Shown: piece after piece, positions 23,457 to 34,275 of the stretch | Layout of the letters: each line of letters starts with the position of its first letter | Position numbering within the stretch: position 1 is the stretch's first letter | Source of the DNA: Limnephilus marmoratus | Lineage: Eukaryota > Arthropoda > Insecta > Trichoptera > Limnephilidae | DNA: 64,000 nucleotides | Reading direction: 5' to 3' | Assembly (NCBI GenBank): GCA_917880885.1 | Contig: OU862919.1 | Location: 55,465,058 to 55,529,057, forward strand | The notes under the pieces: generated by a model | Told to the model about the DNA's origin: nothing | The model's database searches: none | Seen by the model: the letters and a program-made list of their open reading frames with translations, nothing else | Made by a program: the position numbers and the translations under genes

Positions 23457-23479
23457 AGGTTACTTTGTCACAGTAACCT
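23457..23479. other. Conserved covarying hairpin, element D copy
   Basis: AGGTTACT-TTGTCAC-AGTAACCT is a perfect 8-bp stem with a 7-nt loop. A looser relative (TTACT...CGTCAC-AGTAA) occurs at 30277-30297 near the other side of D. Confidence 0.6.
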
Positions 23480-23829
23480 GGCCCGTTTGAGATTACACTC
23501 AAGGAACACTAGGGCCTTAAAGAAAACACGAAGAAGAGAACGCAGGATGAGGCTTCTTGGTGGTGGAGAGGGTTCTACCTGTCACAGAGGTCAAAAAGGT
23601 AGCTGCTTCCGGATCCTGTGGGTGGGCCAGTATGACGTCATTGAGGTACTGGAGAGTGGAATTGTAATTGGTGGTTGGTCCTTTATAGAGGAGGTGGTTT
23701 GTGTGCATGACAGCCGTTGTTGTGATGGTGGTTGGTACACTGGTTTGTATACAGTGGGATTGTTGTATGAACAATTGTTGGTATTGTTATTTGCGCAAGG
23801 GCACAGGAGCATTGGCATGATGGCAACAG

Positions 23830-24130
23830 AGCAATTTGCAAGGTGCAGCTGGAACATTTGCAAGATGCAGCAGGAACATTTGTACAATGGCAACAGGAAC
23901 ATTTGCGAGATGCCGCAGGAACATTTGTACAATGGCAACAGGAACATTTGCGCGATGCCGCAGGAACATTTGTACAATGGCAACAGGAACATTTGCGAGA
24001 TGCCGCAGGAACATTTGCACGATGGCAACAGGAACATTTGCAAGGTGCCGCAGGAACATTTGTACAATGGCAACAGGAACATTTGCAAGGTGCCGCAGGA
24101 ACATTTGCACGATGGCAACAGGAACATGAA
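23830..24130 (+). repeat. 45-bp minisatellite
   Basis: About six to seven units of two half-repeats (GGAACATTTGCNNRRTGCCGCA and GGAACATTTGYACRATGGCAACA) run in tandem. The 45-bp period is a multiple of three, so several frames stay open on both strands through the array, which explains the overlapping long open frames here (23412-24211). None shows a non-repeat protein domain. Confidence 0.9.
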
Positions 24131-25099
24131 CCAACTTAGAGCTGACGTGCTCGGGTTTGTTTGAGTGATGGTTTTGTGATGATACAATTCGCAACTACAC
24201 GCACGACTCACACTAGGTTATGTTAGGTGTGGTCGGGTGCTTTTGGTACGTAGGGTTTGAAGGCATGGGACCTCCGTGACGGTAGTGAAGGTAGCATGAA
24301 GAGAGGCGCAGGTGTAGATAGGGTGAAGAGCTGCTGGTCTTCTTATTAATCCGGCGAAAAATTATTATTAGAACAAAATTCTTGAAGTTTACCTGCCTGG
24401 TAGACCAATGATGAAAAGGTTTGGAGAGAAACAAGGTGTGCATATTGAGAAAGATTGGATTTGTTTGACGTGTAGAGAGAGAGAGAGACGGAGAGAGAGT
24501 TAACTAAGTGTAACTACAGACTTATACATATTACAAAGGTACGTATTCAAGGAAGGTTCTGTTTAACCCATTTAGTTTTTTTTTAAACTAAATACATTTC
24601 CAAGAACATGTAGGTAAGGGTTTGTACGTATGACAAAATGCCACGTTCGAAAGAAGTTGGTCTTCCATGACCTATGCTCACGTCTATACGGTAGCATTTT
24701 TTCTACTTTCGAAGAACAAAAACATTGAGTACAAATAAGTTATAAAATTGGGAAAGGAGTAGGAAGTTGAAAGGATCCGTGTATGAAGGTTGTCCCATTT
24801 GACAAACGAAACGCCAAGTGCGTAACGCATATATCCCCATTCACGGATAATTTCGAGGAAGGGAAAGGGTGACAATTGGGAACATTTGAACGAAGAAAAC
24901 TGCTGAGGACTCGGCTATTTCCGAAATTTGACCTCTGAGTGGAAGGTGAAACAAGGTCTACAGCAGTTATCCTGGCACATTACAATACCATTTGGTAGTG
25001 TAGGACAAAAGAAATACACTGACATAAAAGACGTGTGATCTACACTTGGTAGGTCACACAAACATGGGGGTAGATATTGTTTCGTTCGCACGACTCATG

Positions 25100-25735
25100 G
25101 TGAGTATTGTAACGTCTTCACGTCTCATGTACAGGAATGAACGATTTACAACAAATTTTGCCCAGTATTGAAAGACAGTAGCCCAATTACGTTCGAAAAT
25201 GTGGGTCCCCATTCAATACAGACGGCTGGTTAAGCGGTTCTCATGCCAAAGGACACACGACCAACTTAGTAACATTTAGTTATGAGTATAAAGTAATTAT
25301 AACAAGCTTCTCGTATCATGGCGGATGTTTTGAGGATCTCTCCTATGATGGTAGATATTGTCACGTTTTCACGTCTCACGTGACAGGAATGAACGATTTA
25401 CAACAAATTTGCCCAGTATTGAAAGACAGTAGCCCAATTACGTTCGAAAATGTGGGTCCCCATTCAATACAGACAGCAGGTTAAGCGGTTCTCATGCCAA
25501 AGGACACACGACCAACTCAATAACATTTAGTTAAGAGTATAAAGTAATTATAACGAGCTTCTCGTATCATGGCGGATGTTTTGAGGATCTCTCCTATGAT
25601 GGTAGATATTGTCACGTTTTCACGTCTCACGTGACAGGAATGAACGATTTACAACAAATTTGCCCAGTATTGAAAGACAGTAGCCCAATTACGTTCGAAA
25701 ATGTGGGTCACCATTCAATACAGACGGCGGTTTTG
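25100..25735 (+). repeat. Tandem repeat, unit about 250 bp, ~2.5 copies
   Basis: The phrase AGGAATGAACGATTTACAAC recurs at about 25133, 25386 and 25637, each followed by GCCCAGTATTGAAAGACAG and then TTCGAAAATGTGGGTC. Units differ by a few substitutions. No coding frame. Confidence 0.85.
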
Positions 25736-26337
25736 CAATGATGTAATTAATACGGCACTGCTGTAGCTTAATAATTTCATATTAGCATACGTTACAAGAC
25801 TTGCCTAAAGGCGATAAACACAAATTTTATTGAAGATCTGGCCAAGATTTTAAACTTCAAACAAGAATAATGGTACAATAAGGACAAAAGAAACTGATGT
25901 CATGATAAAATATTGTACCTCATAATGAAGTTGTATATGTACAAAGAACAATGTTAATGAAGGGACGAAACGTATTGCCACTTTTATAACAAATATTTTT
26001 CTCAGAATCCGACAAAATACGATTCTGGAAAAAAATAGAGCAATTGGGTTGAGCGCCATTCTAATTTTTGGAAAAAGAAGAAAAAACCACAAGTAGCAAC
26101 AAGGTTGCCCTTGAATTGTTTCGAATCCAGCGAATGTGACCTGATAGGTGTGTACATTTGGTGTATTCGAAACGATCCCCAATATACAACATTACTATGA
26201 ATGTGTTAGGATGGGGTGAAGAGGAAAAAGAAAAAAGAATAAACGGGAGGATTTCCTATTATACGGAAATCGTCGCGACATTCTTACAATATGGTGCTGT
26301 GACCATAGTAGTGAGCTGCGGCAATGGTCTGAAACCA

Positions 26338-26546
26338 ATTGTAGTTATTAACTAAAGCTTCTACGAGGAATTTAATCGTAACACTTGTTTCATTCAATAA
26401 ATAATATGTATATAATTTATCAATGTAATATGAAATTATGATATGAACTAAATTTGTCAATTTGACTGGCCTAAAACAGGATCCATTCCTAGTTGGCTAG
26501 TCAAAGTTTCCACATATGTTTCATTGTATAATTTTATGCGAAATAA
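26338..26546 (+). repeat. LINE-tail-like repeat, copy 1
   Basis: From GTAGTTATTAACTAAAGC to GCGAAATAAA it matches 41443-41650 with few changes. The 41-kb copy ends in (TTA)n; here that place is taken by the R4-like copies, and a (TTA)n run reappears at 29673. I infer a short 3' end of a plus-strand LINE. Confidence 0.75.
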
Positions 26547-27946
26547 AATTTTTACGCACCAGATTTAAATGTCCGGGTTAAATTTTCCCCCAAAAAAAAA
26601 AAAAAAAAAAAAAAGAAGGAAAAACTAAACCCTTTCATACACTTCCCCAAATGATCATCTAGTGAATCCACGTTATGCAATTGCACTATATAAGTATTAT
26701 AAATACAAAACAATACAAGAACAACATGTCAACCTACTAGAGACCAAATGGGAATATAATTCACCGACTCCAGATATTTTCATATCAGAGGGTTCGGCTC
26801 TGTGGCATTTCTAATTGAACCTATAAATCCTACTGATCCCTCAATATAAATATTTAAAAAATCTTTTGTAATCCTACATGTATTTAAAATTACCGCTTTT
26901 TGCATTTTTATATACAAATTCTTTGACAAATCTAATATTCTTAAATTTTGAATCAGATTCCTAGGTATTATGCCAGTGGCCGAAATAACAAATGGTAATA
27001 TTTTTATAGTCCGAGAATGCCAAATTCTTTTAATCTCATTTCCTAAATCTGTGTATTTTCTAATTTTTTCAGAAACAGTTTTTTGAATATTACAGGAATT
27101 TGGAATAGCTACATCAATGATAAAAGTTATTTTTTTAATTTTGTCATGTAAAACTATATCAGGTCTATTATGACTAATTGTTCTGTCTGTTAGTATAGTT
27201 TTATCATAATATATTTTATAAAATTCATTTTCTATAAATGAATTTGGTTCATATTCATAATAAGGTACTACATTACGGCAATCAATCAAGTTATGTTTAA
27301 TTACCAAACTTTGGTGAATTATTTTTAAAACCTGATTGTGCCTAAATGTATACTCGGAAGGCGCTAATATAGAACATCCCGATATAATATGTTCTATAGT
27401 TTCGGGAAAAGCCAAACATTTTCTACATAAATCATCAATTTGATTTATATCTTTGATTATATGCTTTCTATAATTTTTAGTATTAATGACTCTATCTTGA
27501 ATTGCAAGCATAAATCCTTCTATTTCTGCGCTCAACTCTCCAATACTCAACCATTTGTTTGACGAAAGTTTGTCAACATACGTTTGGTTGAGATAATTGA
27601 AGTGTTTTGCGTGAATAATTTTATTTGACCATGAATCTAATAATTCCTGGTTAGTATTTATAAGAATGTTGGCATTCTCGTAATATAAATTTAAAGGTGT
27701 AATATTTCTATCTGCCTTGCAAATTATTTTGTGCATTTCTGAGCTATTAGCTTTCCTATGGAAAAAATTTCTAAGCATTTCTACCTGATTGTGTTTCAAA
27801 GATGTTATTTTGACTACACCTCTACCTCCTAAATTTCTAGGTAAATTAATTCGTTCTATAGCTGAATTTGGATGATGGCAATTAAATTTTGTTAACGTAG
27901 TTCTAATTAATCGTTCTAAACTATCTAAATCTGTATTGGACCAATA
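26547..27946 (-). mobile_element. R4/Dong-like LINE, copy 1 (5'-truncated)
   Basis: The 3' end is ACGCACCAGATTTAAATG (plus-strand writing) followed by an A-run, as in copies 2 and 3. A 339-codon minus-strand frame (27799-26780) holds the C-terminal domain: a zinc knuckle CRKCLAFPETIEHIISGC (CX2CX8HX4C) at about 27430-27370 and a restriction-like endonuclease signature RPDIVLHD...IIDVAIP (PD-X14-D) near 27150. This arrangement marks the R2/R4/NeSL lineage, which cuts with a restriction-like rather than an apurinic endonuclease. The copy is truncated in RT at 27946, where copy 2's 3' end abuts. It is nearly identical to copy 2. Confidence 0.85.
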
Positions 27947-29672
27947 TTTTTTTACGCACCAGATTTAAATGTCCGGGTTAAATTTTCCCCCAAAAAAAAA
28001 AAAAAAAAAGAAGGAAAAACTAAACCCTTTCATACACTTCCCCAAATGATCATCTAGTGAATCCACGTTATGCAATTGCACTATATAAGTATTATAAATA
28101 CAAAACAATACAAGAACAACATGTCAACCTACTAGAGACCAAATGGGAATATAATTCACCGACTCCAGATATTTTCATATCAGAGGGTTCGGCTCTGTGG
28201 CATTTCTAATTGAACCTATAAATCCTACTGATCCCTCAATATAAATATTTAAAAAATCTTTTGTAATCCTACATGTATTTAAAATTACTGCTTTTTGCAT
28301 TTTTATATACAAATTCTTTGACAAATCTAATATGCTTAAATTTTGAATCAGATTCCTAGGTATTATGCCAGTGGCCGAAATAACAAATGGTAATATTTTT
28401 ATAGTCCGAGAATGCCAAATTCTTTTAATCTCATTTCCTAAATCTGTGTATTTTCTAATTTTTTCAGAAACAGTTTTTTGAATATTACAGGAATTTGGAA
28501 TAGCTACATCAATGATATAAGTTATTTTTTTAATTTTGTCATGTAAAACTATATCAGGTCTATTATGACTAATTGTTCTGTCTGTTAGTATAGTTTTATC
28601 ATAATATATTTTATAAAATTCATTTTCTATAAATGAATTTGGTTCATATTCATAATAAGGTACTACATTACGGCAATCAATCAAGTTATGTTTAATTACC
28701 AAACTTTGGTGAATTATTTTTAAAACCTGATTGTGCCTAAATGTATACTCGGAAGGCGCTAATATAGAACATCCCGATATAATATGTTCTATAGTTTCGG
28801 GAAAAGCCAAACATTTTCTACATAAATCATCAATTTGATTTATATCTTTGATTATATGCTTTCTATAATTTTTAGTATTAATGACTCTATCTTGAATGGC
28901 AAGCATAAATCCTTCTATTTCTGCGCTCAACTCTCCAATACTCAACCATTTGTTTGACGAAAGTTTGTCAACATACGTTTGGTTGAGATAATTGAAGTGT
29001 TTTGCGTGAATAATTTTATTTGACCAGGAATCTAATAATTCCTGGTTAGTATTTATAAGAATGTTGGCATTCTCGTCATATAAATTTAAAGGTGTAATAT
29101 TTCTATCTGCCTTGCAAATTATTTTGTGCATTTCTGAGCTATTAGCTTTCCTATGGAAAAAATTTCTAAGCATTTCTACCTGATTGTGTTTCAAAGATGT
29201 TATTTTGACTACACCTCTACCTCCTAAATTTCTAGGTAAATTAATTCGTTCTATAGCTGAATTTGGATGATGGCAATTAAATTTTGTTAACGTAGTTCTA
29301 ATTAATCGTTCTAAACTATCTAAATCTGTATTGGACCATTTAATTATGCCAAATGAGTACGTTAGTAGAGGTATTGCCCAAGTATTTATTGCTTTTACTA
29401 AATTTTTAGCAGATAGATTGCATTTTAAAATTTTTCTGATCCTAGTTTGAAATTTAATCCTAATATCATTTTTAATACTAGTGTGATCTAATCTATTCGA
29501 TTGCGGGTATCCTAAATATTTATAAACCTCATCCCCTTTCATACTTTGAATTTTGAAATTTCTAAATATACCCTCGTCTCCATCTACAATTTTGCCTTTC
29601 TCTATATGGATAGTTTTACATTTATCTAAACCAAAAGTCATTTTAATATCATCTGAAAAAATTTTAACTACC
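27947..29672 (-). mobile_element. R4/Dong-like LINE, copy 2 (5'-truncated)
   Basis: A 488-codon minus-strand frame (29641-28175) covers the RT thumb (KYLGYPQSNRLDHTS, WAIPLLTYSFGI), then the CX2CX8HX4C knuckle and the PD-X14-D endonuclease, ending ATEPNPLI. It is open throughout. The 5' truncation at 29672 falls just after the RT active-site region and abuts a (TTA)n run (29673-29745), fitting the TAA-repeat target known for the Dong element. The protein differs from copy 1 at only a few residues (for example Y/D, F/Y and R/S changes). Copies 1 and 2 are head-to-tail with almost nothing between them. Confidence 0.87.
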
Positions 29673-29706
29673 TTATTATTATTATTATTATTATTATTAT
29701 AACTAC

Positions 29707-29745
<39 letters not shown>
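29673..29745. repeat. (TTA)n microsatellite
   Basis: Two runs of TTA/ATT units are separated by AACTACT. It is the probable target tract for the R4-like insertions and the remnant of the LINE tail at 26338-26546. Confidence 0.85.
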
Positions 29746-30564
29746 CAGACTTGCACTTATGATTTTATATTTACAACATTAGGGTAGGGACGTACTGGTA
29801 CGGCAAAAACCCGACACAAAACAATTAAAAAAAAGGTGATATGACAAGATGAGGCGATGAGGTGAGAAAAAAAAAAACGCGCGGATGCTGCAAGAATTGT
29901 GAAAAGGAAAGCGACGTCTTGGAGCAGGAGTTTTCCGGAACCGTTGATGGTAGGAGGAAAAGGAGGCCCTTTCCCGAAGTGATCAATTTCAGGAAGAGGA
30001 TGCATACAAGTATAAAAACGGTGCCCCAAGAGGTGCTCTTGTGGTACAGCAGGCAAGGCACGCAGGATGTACAAGAACATATAAAATTATGCAAAAAGAA
30101 AAAGAATGTACAGGAGTTAGGCTACCGTTGACATTAATGTGCCTTCGGGTATAAGGATTACCTTACGAATGCCCATATGGGTGATTATTTACATTTAATA
30201 TTTACATGTAACTCACGTCACTTATGCCAAGAGTTTTGCCAATTTGATAACGCCTGAGTACTTGATGTGATGGAATTTACTGATTCCGTCACAGTAAGGC
30301 ATTTTGGAATTATTCCTAGGAGAAATCTTTCTATTTCTCAGGGCCTGTAGTAATTCTTCCTTTCTTGAAGTAAAGACGTGCGGGATTATACCCAGCGTAA
30401 CTTGAGGAACTTCCATGGTGTATAGGATTGTGTTAGAGTGACCTTATGTTGGAAAAAGTGAGAACTAGACTCGCAATTGGAAAGAAATTGGGCAGAGATT
30501 GACCACTGGGGACGTATTTTTACAAAAAGTTTTTGAAAAAAAACGCGTTTTTTTTATAAGTGTT
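29746..30564. other. Element D internal region, no recognised gene
   Basis: Short overlapping frames at 29757-30131 on both strands match nothing I know. A loose copy of the B/D hairpin lies at 30277-30297. Otherwise nothing was seen. Confidence 0.5.
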
Positions 30565-31165
30565 TGGTTTATTTGAAAATTTGGGCAGGGGTTCCCCTCA
30601 AAAAACGTGATTTTGAGAAAAAATCCAGATGTTTTGAAAATTTGTTGAAAATTTTTCAAAGTCCAAAAACGAGAAAAATTTGCGCAGAGGTTCCCCTCAA
30701 AAAACGTGATTTTGAGAAAAAATCCAGATGTTTTGGGAATTTCTTGAAAATTTTTCAAAGTCCAAAAACGAGAAAAATTTGTGCAGGGGTTTGCCTCAAA
30801 AAACATGATTTTGTAAAAAAAAACCAGATGTTTTGAAAATTTGTTGAAATTTTTCAAGTCCATAAAATGAAAAAAAATTGCGCAGCGGTTTGCCTCAAAA
30901 AACGTGATTTTGTGAAAAAATCCAGATGTTTTGGAAATTTGTTGAAAATTTTCAAAGTCCATAAAATGAGAAAAATGTGTGCAGCGGTTTCCCTTAAAAA
31001 CGTGATTTTGTGAAAAAATCCAGATGTTTTGGAAATTTGTTGAAAATTTTTCAAGTCCAAAAACGAGAAAAATTTGGGCAGCGGTTTCCCTTAAAAAACG
31101 TGATTTTGTGAAAAAATCCAGCTGTTTTGGAAATTTGTTGAAAATTTTCAAAGTCCGGATATGAA
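30565..31165 (+). repeat. Tandem array, unit about 99 bp, six copies
   Basis: Units contain ACGTGATTTTG, then AAATCCAGATGTTTTG, then AAATTTGTTGAAAATTTT, then AAGTCC. The first phrase recurs at about 30605, 30705, 30804, 30902, 30999 and 31098. Unit lengths near 99 bp keep one minus-strand frame open (31151-30465), which is a by-product of the repeat. More diverged units continue to about 31320. Confidence 0.9.
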
Positions 31166-32317
31166 AATTTCACGGGCCGGGATTCACCTTAATGAAACAC
31201 GTTTTTAGAATTTATTCCGATGTTTTTGAAAAATGTTTGCAAATTTGCAAAATTCCGGAAATAAAAAACGGAAACGAGGTTCGCCTTAAACGAACATGTT
31301 TTTAGAATATTTCCATTTCCTTTCCAAAGGGGGGTTCTTCAGAAAAGGAAAGAAATATTTTTTCTTTTATACAAGTTTTCGTGGAAGTATTTGTTTGAAA
31401 ATTCAACAATGTCTTGGGGAATCGTTTCTTTATTTACGTGGCTAGACTGTAGCCTGATTTGAGCATCACCAATTATTGGTATTTATCCGCCGACTTCCTT
31501 TTGTCATAACAAGTTATATGCAGAAATGTGCATACGTAATGTAATGCCTGACTCGAGGAATCGACGTCAACGCGAACCGAACGTCTTTCAAATTATGTCG
31601 TCTGTTTCTTACGAAAGAAAAAAAAGCTAAATGATGAAACAGGCGGCAAAATTAGAAAAATGCTCAATTGTCAAAAGGTAGAAAGAATTTAATCCACTTG
31701 TTTCCCTTAAGCTGCAAAATATGCCTTTATATATACAGGCCAGTATTTTGCGAAATAGTCCCCTATTCGCAGAATATGTCGATATCAAATACAGACCAGC
31801 ACACTGCGGAATAAGTTTATTAATAAAAACTGGTTAATTAACTTTCGGGAAACGAAGCGGGTAATTGGTTTATCATATACAGGATTTTAATTGTTGAATA
31901 ACTTTGTTTTAAATATTTGTGTACATTTCCACTATTAATCTTGTATTTGAAACTAGCAAATTTAGTCGGTCGACACTTGTAAACACTATATTATTCACGA
32001 CGGCAACTTTCTTGGTTGAGCACTTTACGTAGGAATACCGGTGATAATGTTTTGTCGAGTGACGACTCGAAAATGAAGGAATCGTGCCCGTGATAATTTA
32101 AATTGCAATTCGAAGTTACAATCGCGCCGGGGTTCTTGATGGAAATGCTAGACAAATTGGAAGTAACAAGACAAAACATTATGCATTATAAAGTTTAAAC
32201 AATTGCTGATTGAAGAACGAGACTGTGGGACCGTGAAGAGGGAGGAAAAAAAAATGCCATACGTCGGGGGACAGTGCTAGCATTAAAACGCAAAAAAATG
32301 CACCACGTTGGGCCCAG
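31166..32317 (-). promoter_or_regulatory. Element D 5' leader with two primer-binding-like modules at its right end
   Basis: No coding signal. Next to the 5' LTR the minus strand reads LTR end AGCA, then CTGGGCCCAACGTGG, TGCATTTTTTT. Nearby (about 32245-32285) the same order, GCTAGCACTGTCC...ACGT...GGCATTTTTTT, is repeated. A TGG immediately after the LTR is usual for a tRNA primer-binding site; the exact tRNA is unknown. The rest (31320-32240) has no recognised feature. Confidence 0.5.
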
Positions 32318-33016
32318 TGCTAGCATTGGCGCTACTTGCGGCCAACGCTAAACCCTAAACCTGGAAAGGACATGCAATAAACAAGCCGGCGGCTAGCTCT
32401 GCACAGCCGGCGCGAGCAAGGTCCCTCTTAAACCCAGGGCGAGTGTCTGTGGTTCGCTTGTTAATTCCTACTCCCCTTCCTTTCCTCAAAATCTCCAGGT
32501 CTCCTTCCTCAATCAGAACACAGTTGTTATGCACGAAAAAGGGTTTTATTCAATTAAAGGTGAACAGGGTTCTACAAAAGGCCAGCATCGGCACTACACA
32601 CATGAGTATTTGGCTATCTCTAATTAATTCTATCATAACGGGGGGAGCTTCTCTCAACTCTCTCTACACGTGTTTAGTGAATTTAAATGTCAGTTCTTAG
32701 CACACAAAGGAGTAGCAAGGTTCATTGGTACTCACAAGCAGGAGATAGGCGGTCGGCAGACAGGATTCTGGGTAGGCGTAAGCCTCTTTAAGCACAATAC
32801 ACAATTAAAGTAAAACATCGTGAGCGTTTACGGAGAGCGCCTAGCGCGAATCACGGGGAACACAGTTATTCTGCCGAAGGCCGGCGAAGGAATGGGAGCG
32901 GGGAGCCGCTCGGCGCTTGGCACGGGCGCCGCGCGGTGCGGGGAGAGGGGCGGAGGGCCTGTGCAAGGGGTCAATTCGCTATTAGCTCGCACGGGAAACA
33001 ATTCCGTAACGTAACA
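32318..33016 (-). repeat. Element D 5' LTR (699 bp)
   Basis: It is the partner of 22361-23059, with four mismatches. TSD ACAT follows at 33017-33020. Confidence 0.95.
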
Positions 33017-33452
33017 ACATCTACCCAAGTGTCAGCTTCAAACAGTAAAACAGTGTCATCGGCAAAACTAACTATTTTTCCCTGAATATTAATGTTACAT
33101 AAGTCATTGATATATAAAAGGAACAAAGACGGTCCTAATATACTACCTTGTGGTATGCCATAGTTAGTTGAGCACTGATTGCTAAGTGTGTTCAATATTT
33201 TCACTTGTTGCTTGCGCTCATCAAGGTAGCTCTTAAAAAAGTTAAGTTCGTTGCCTGTAATACCGATTATTTGAAGTTTGTTTATTAATTTACTGTGTGA
33301 TATTGTATCGAAGGCTTTAGAAAGGTCGAAAAATATTGAAATACATTTTTTGCTTCTATCAAGGTTTTTTACAATGAAGTCGTTACGGCGGCAATAGCGT
33401 CTGAAGTACTCTTGTTTTCTTGAAACCCGTATTGATTTTCTGAGAGTACTTT
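33017..33452 (-). pseudogene. LINE-C ORF2, RT palm region
   Basis: The minus strand reads LSENQYGFQENKST, a frameshift near 33385, then IFFDLSKAFDTISH, GIPQGSILGP and the catalytic FADDTVLLFE at about 33063-33034, ending WVDV at the element D boundary. The polymerase active site (DD) is intact. The upstream end at about 33452 is the 5' truncation point of LINE-C, beyond which element B sequence resumes. Confidence 0.85.
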
Positions 33453-34275
33453 ATGGCTAACCACGATGGAAATTACAAATATTGTTTTTGGAAAAAAATT
33501 GCCAAAGGAGGCCTTTTGAAAAAAACACTGTTTGATTTCACTGTTCACTATTTAAGAATTTCACTTTTTCAAAAAGGACTCACACTTCATGAGAAAGAAA
33601 ACAGCACGGGGCACAAACCTATTTTGATGAAAAATATTTGCCGTCGGGTCTTGCTTAGGTATTTTACATTGTTGTGCCTTTCACTTTACTTGACGCGCGA
33701 AAACATAACAACACTTGTTTATTAATTACGGTACCTATTGTGTGCGAGGAAGGAAAAAAACATTGTATTATTCATAAAACTATTGCATAATATCGAGTTC
33801 CTGTCTGAATGTTGAATCAAAATCGCGACAGTTGCAGTTTAACCGGTTCCGGAACAATGTCACCGGTTGCCGGCGTTGCCGCCAACAACGCTTCGCCTGG
33901 ATGATGCAATCTGATCGAAGCATCTAGAATTTAAGCGCGGGAACCAAGGTACATGCGAATTTTGTTTACAATATGTGATTGTTAGGTATTATTCTGGACC
34001 AGTAAAGCTGAGAAGAAGACAAAGGAACAAAAATACATATCCTCCGCCGGCCTGTAAAGATTTGAGCTCAGGAAGTTGAGGAAAAGAGAAAAAATGCCCC
34101 ACATTCTAGCGTCAGTGTTAAACGTTAGGAAATGAGGAAAAAAATTGCCTCTAAGATGGAATGCCAGTATTGGCGCCACAACGCAAAAACGCCCCACGTT
34201 CGGGCAACAGTGTTAGAGCACAATGTGGGGAAAAAGATGGAGAGAAAAAAAATGCCCCAAAGTTGAAATCGCCAG
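33453..34275 (-). promoter_or_regulatory. Element B internal region, right part, with repeated primer-binding-like modules
   Basis: 33453-34070 has no coding signal. At 34075-34275, next to the 5' LTR, the minus strand repeats an ordered module three times: a TAACA or similar LTR-like end, CTG, a short spacer, CGTGGGGC or similar, and a T-run. LTR-like ends (CAGTGTTA on the plus strand) begin at about 34112, 34207 and 34274. The copy at about 34185-34210 reads CTGTTGCCCGAACGTGGGGC on the minus strand, close to classical retroviral primer-binding sites. Confidence 0.5.

Larger units (their letters stand above)
23060..26337 (-). other. Element D internal region, left part
   Basis: Non-coding. 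It starts with the polypurine tract and the module shared with B (GCGACGTGG...AATGGAGCAGTAGGGC), then the covarying hairpin (23457-23479), a 45-bp minisatellite (23830-24130), a second module shared with B (24267-24425), a GA-rich stretch (24470-24500), and a ~250-bp tandem repeat (25100-25735). 24500-25100 and 25740-26337 show nothing I recognise. Confidence 0.7.
22361..33016 (-). mobile_element. Element D: young non-autonomous LTR retrotransposon, innermost LTR layer
   Basis: LTRs 22361-23059 and 32318-33016 are both 699 bp, start TGCTAGCATT and end CGTAACA, and differ at only four positions by direct comparison. The TSD is ACAT (22357-22360 and 33017-33020). The polypurine tract GCGAGGGGGGAAG (minus strand) abuts the left LTR; a primer-binding-like site follows the right LTR. 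The 9.3-kb interior has no gag-pol but holds tandem arrays, a LINE tail and two R4-like copies. I read D as a LARD-like element mobilised by an unseen autonomous relative. Confidence 0.92.
21159..33452 (-). mobile_element. LINE-C, 5'-truncated CR1-group LINE inside element B, split by element D
   Basis: The minus-strand LINE reads from about 33452 to 33017, then from 22360 to the (TAA)n tail at about 21165-21188. Removing element D and one ACAT rejoins W-V-D-V to Y-K-K-A in frame. The 5' end is truncated within RT (just upstream of LSENQYGFQE). The trinucleotide tail is typical of the CR1 group. No clear TSD for LINE-C itself was found in the element B flanks. Confidence 0.85.

Noticed and set aside
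23830..24130. CRISPR-like array
   Set aside because: Units are contiguous with no unique spacers, and the surroundings are a eukaryotic retroelement.
23412..24211. A repeat-rich protein gene
   Set aside because: Several frames on both strands are equally open owing to the 45-bp period; no non-repeat domain and no start context.
30465..31151. A 228-residue protein with FFxKITFFE repeats
   Set aside because: It is a translation of the ~99-bp tandem array in element D.
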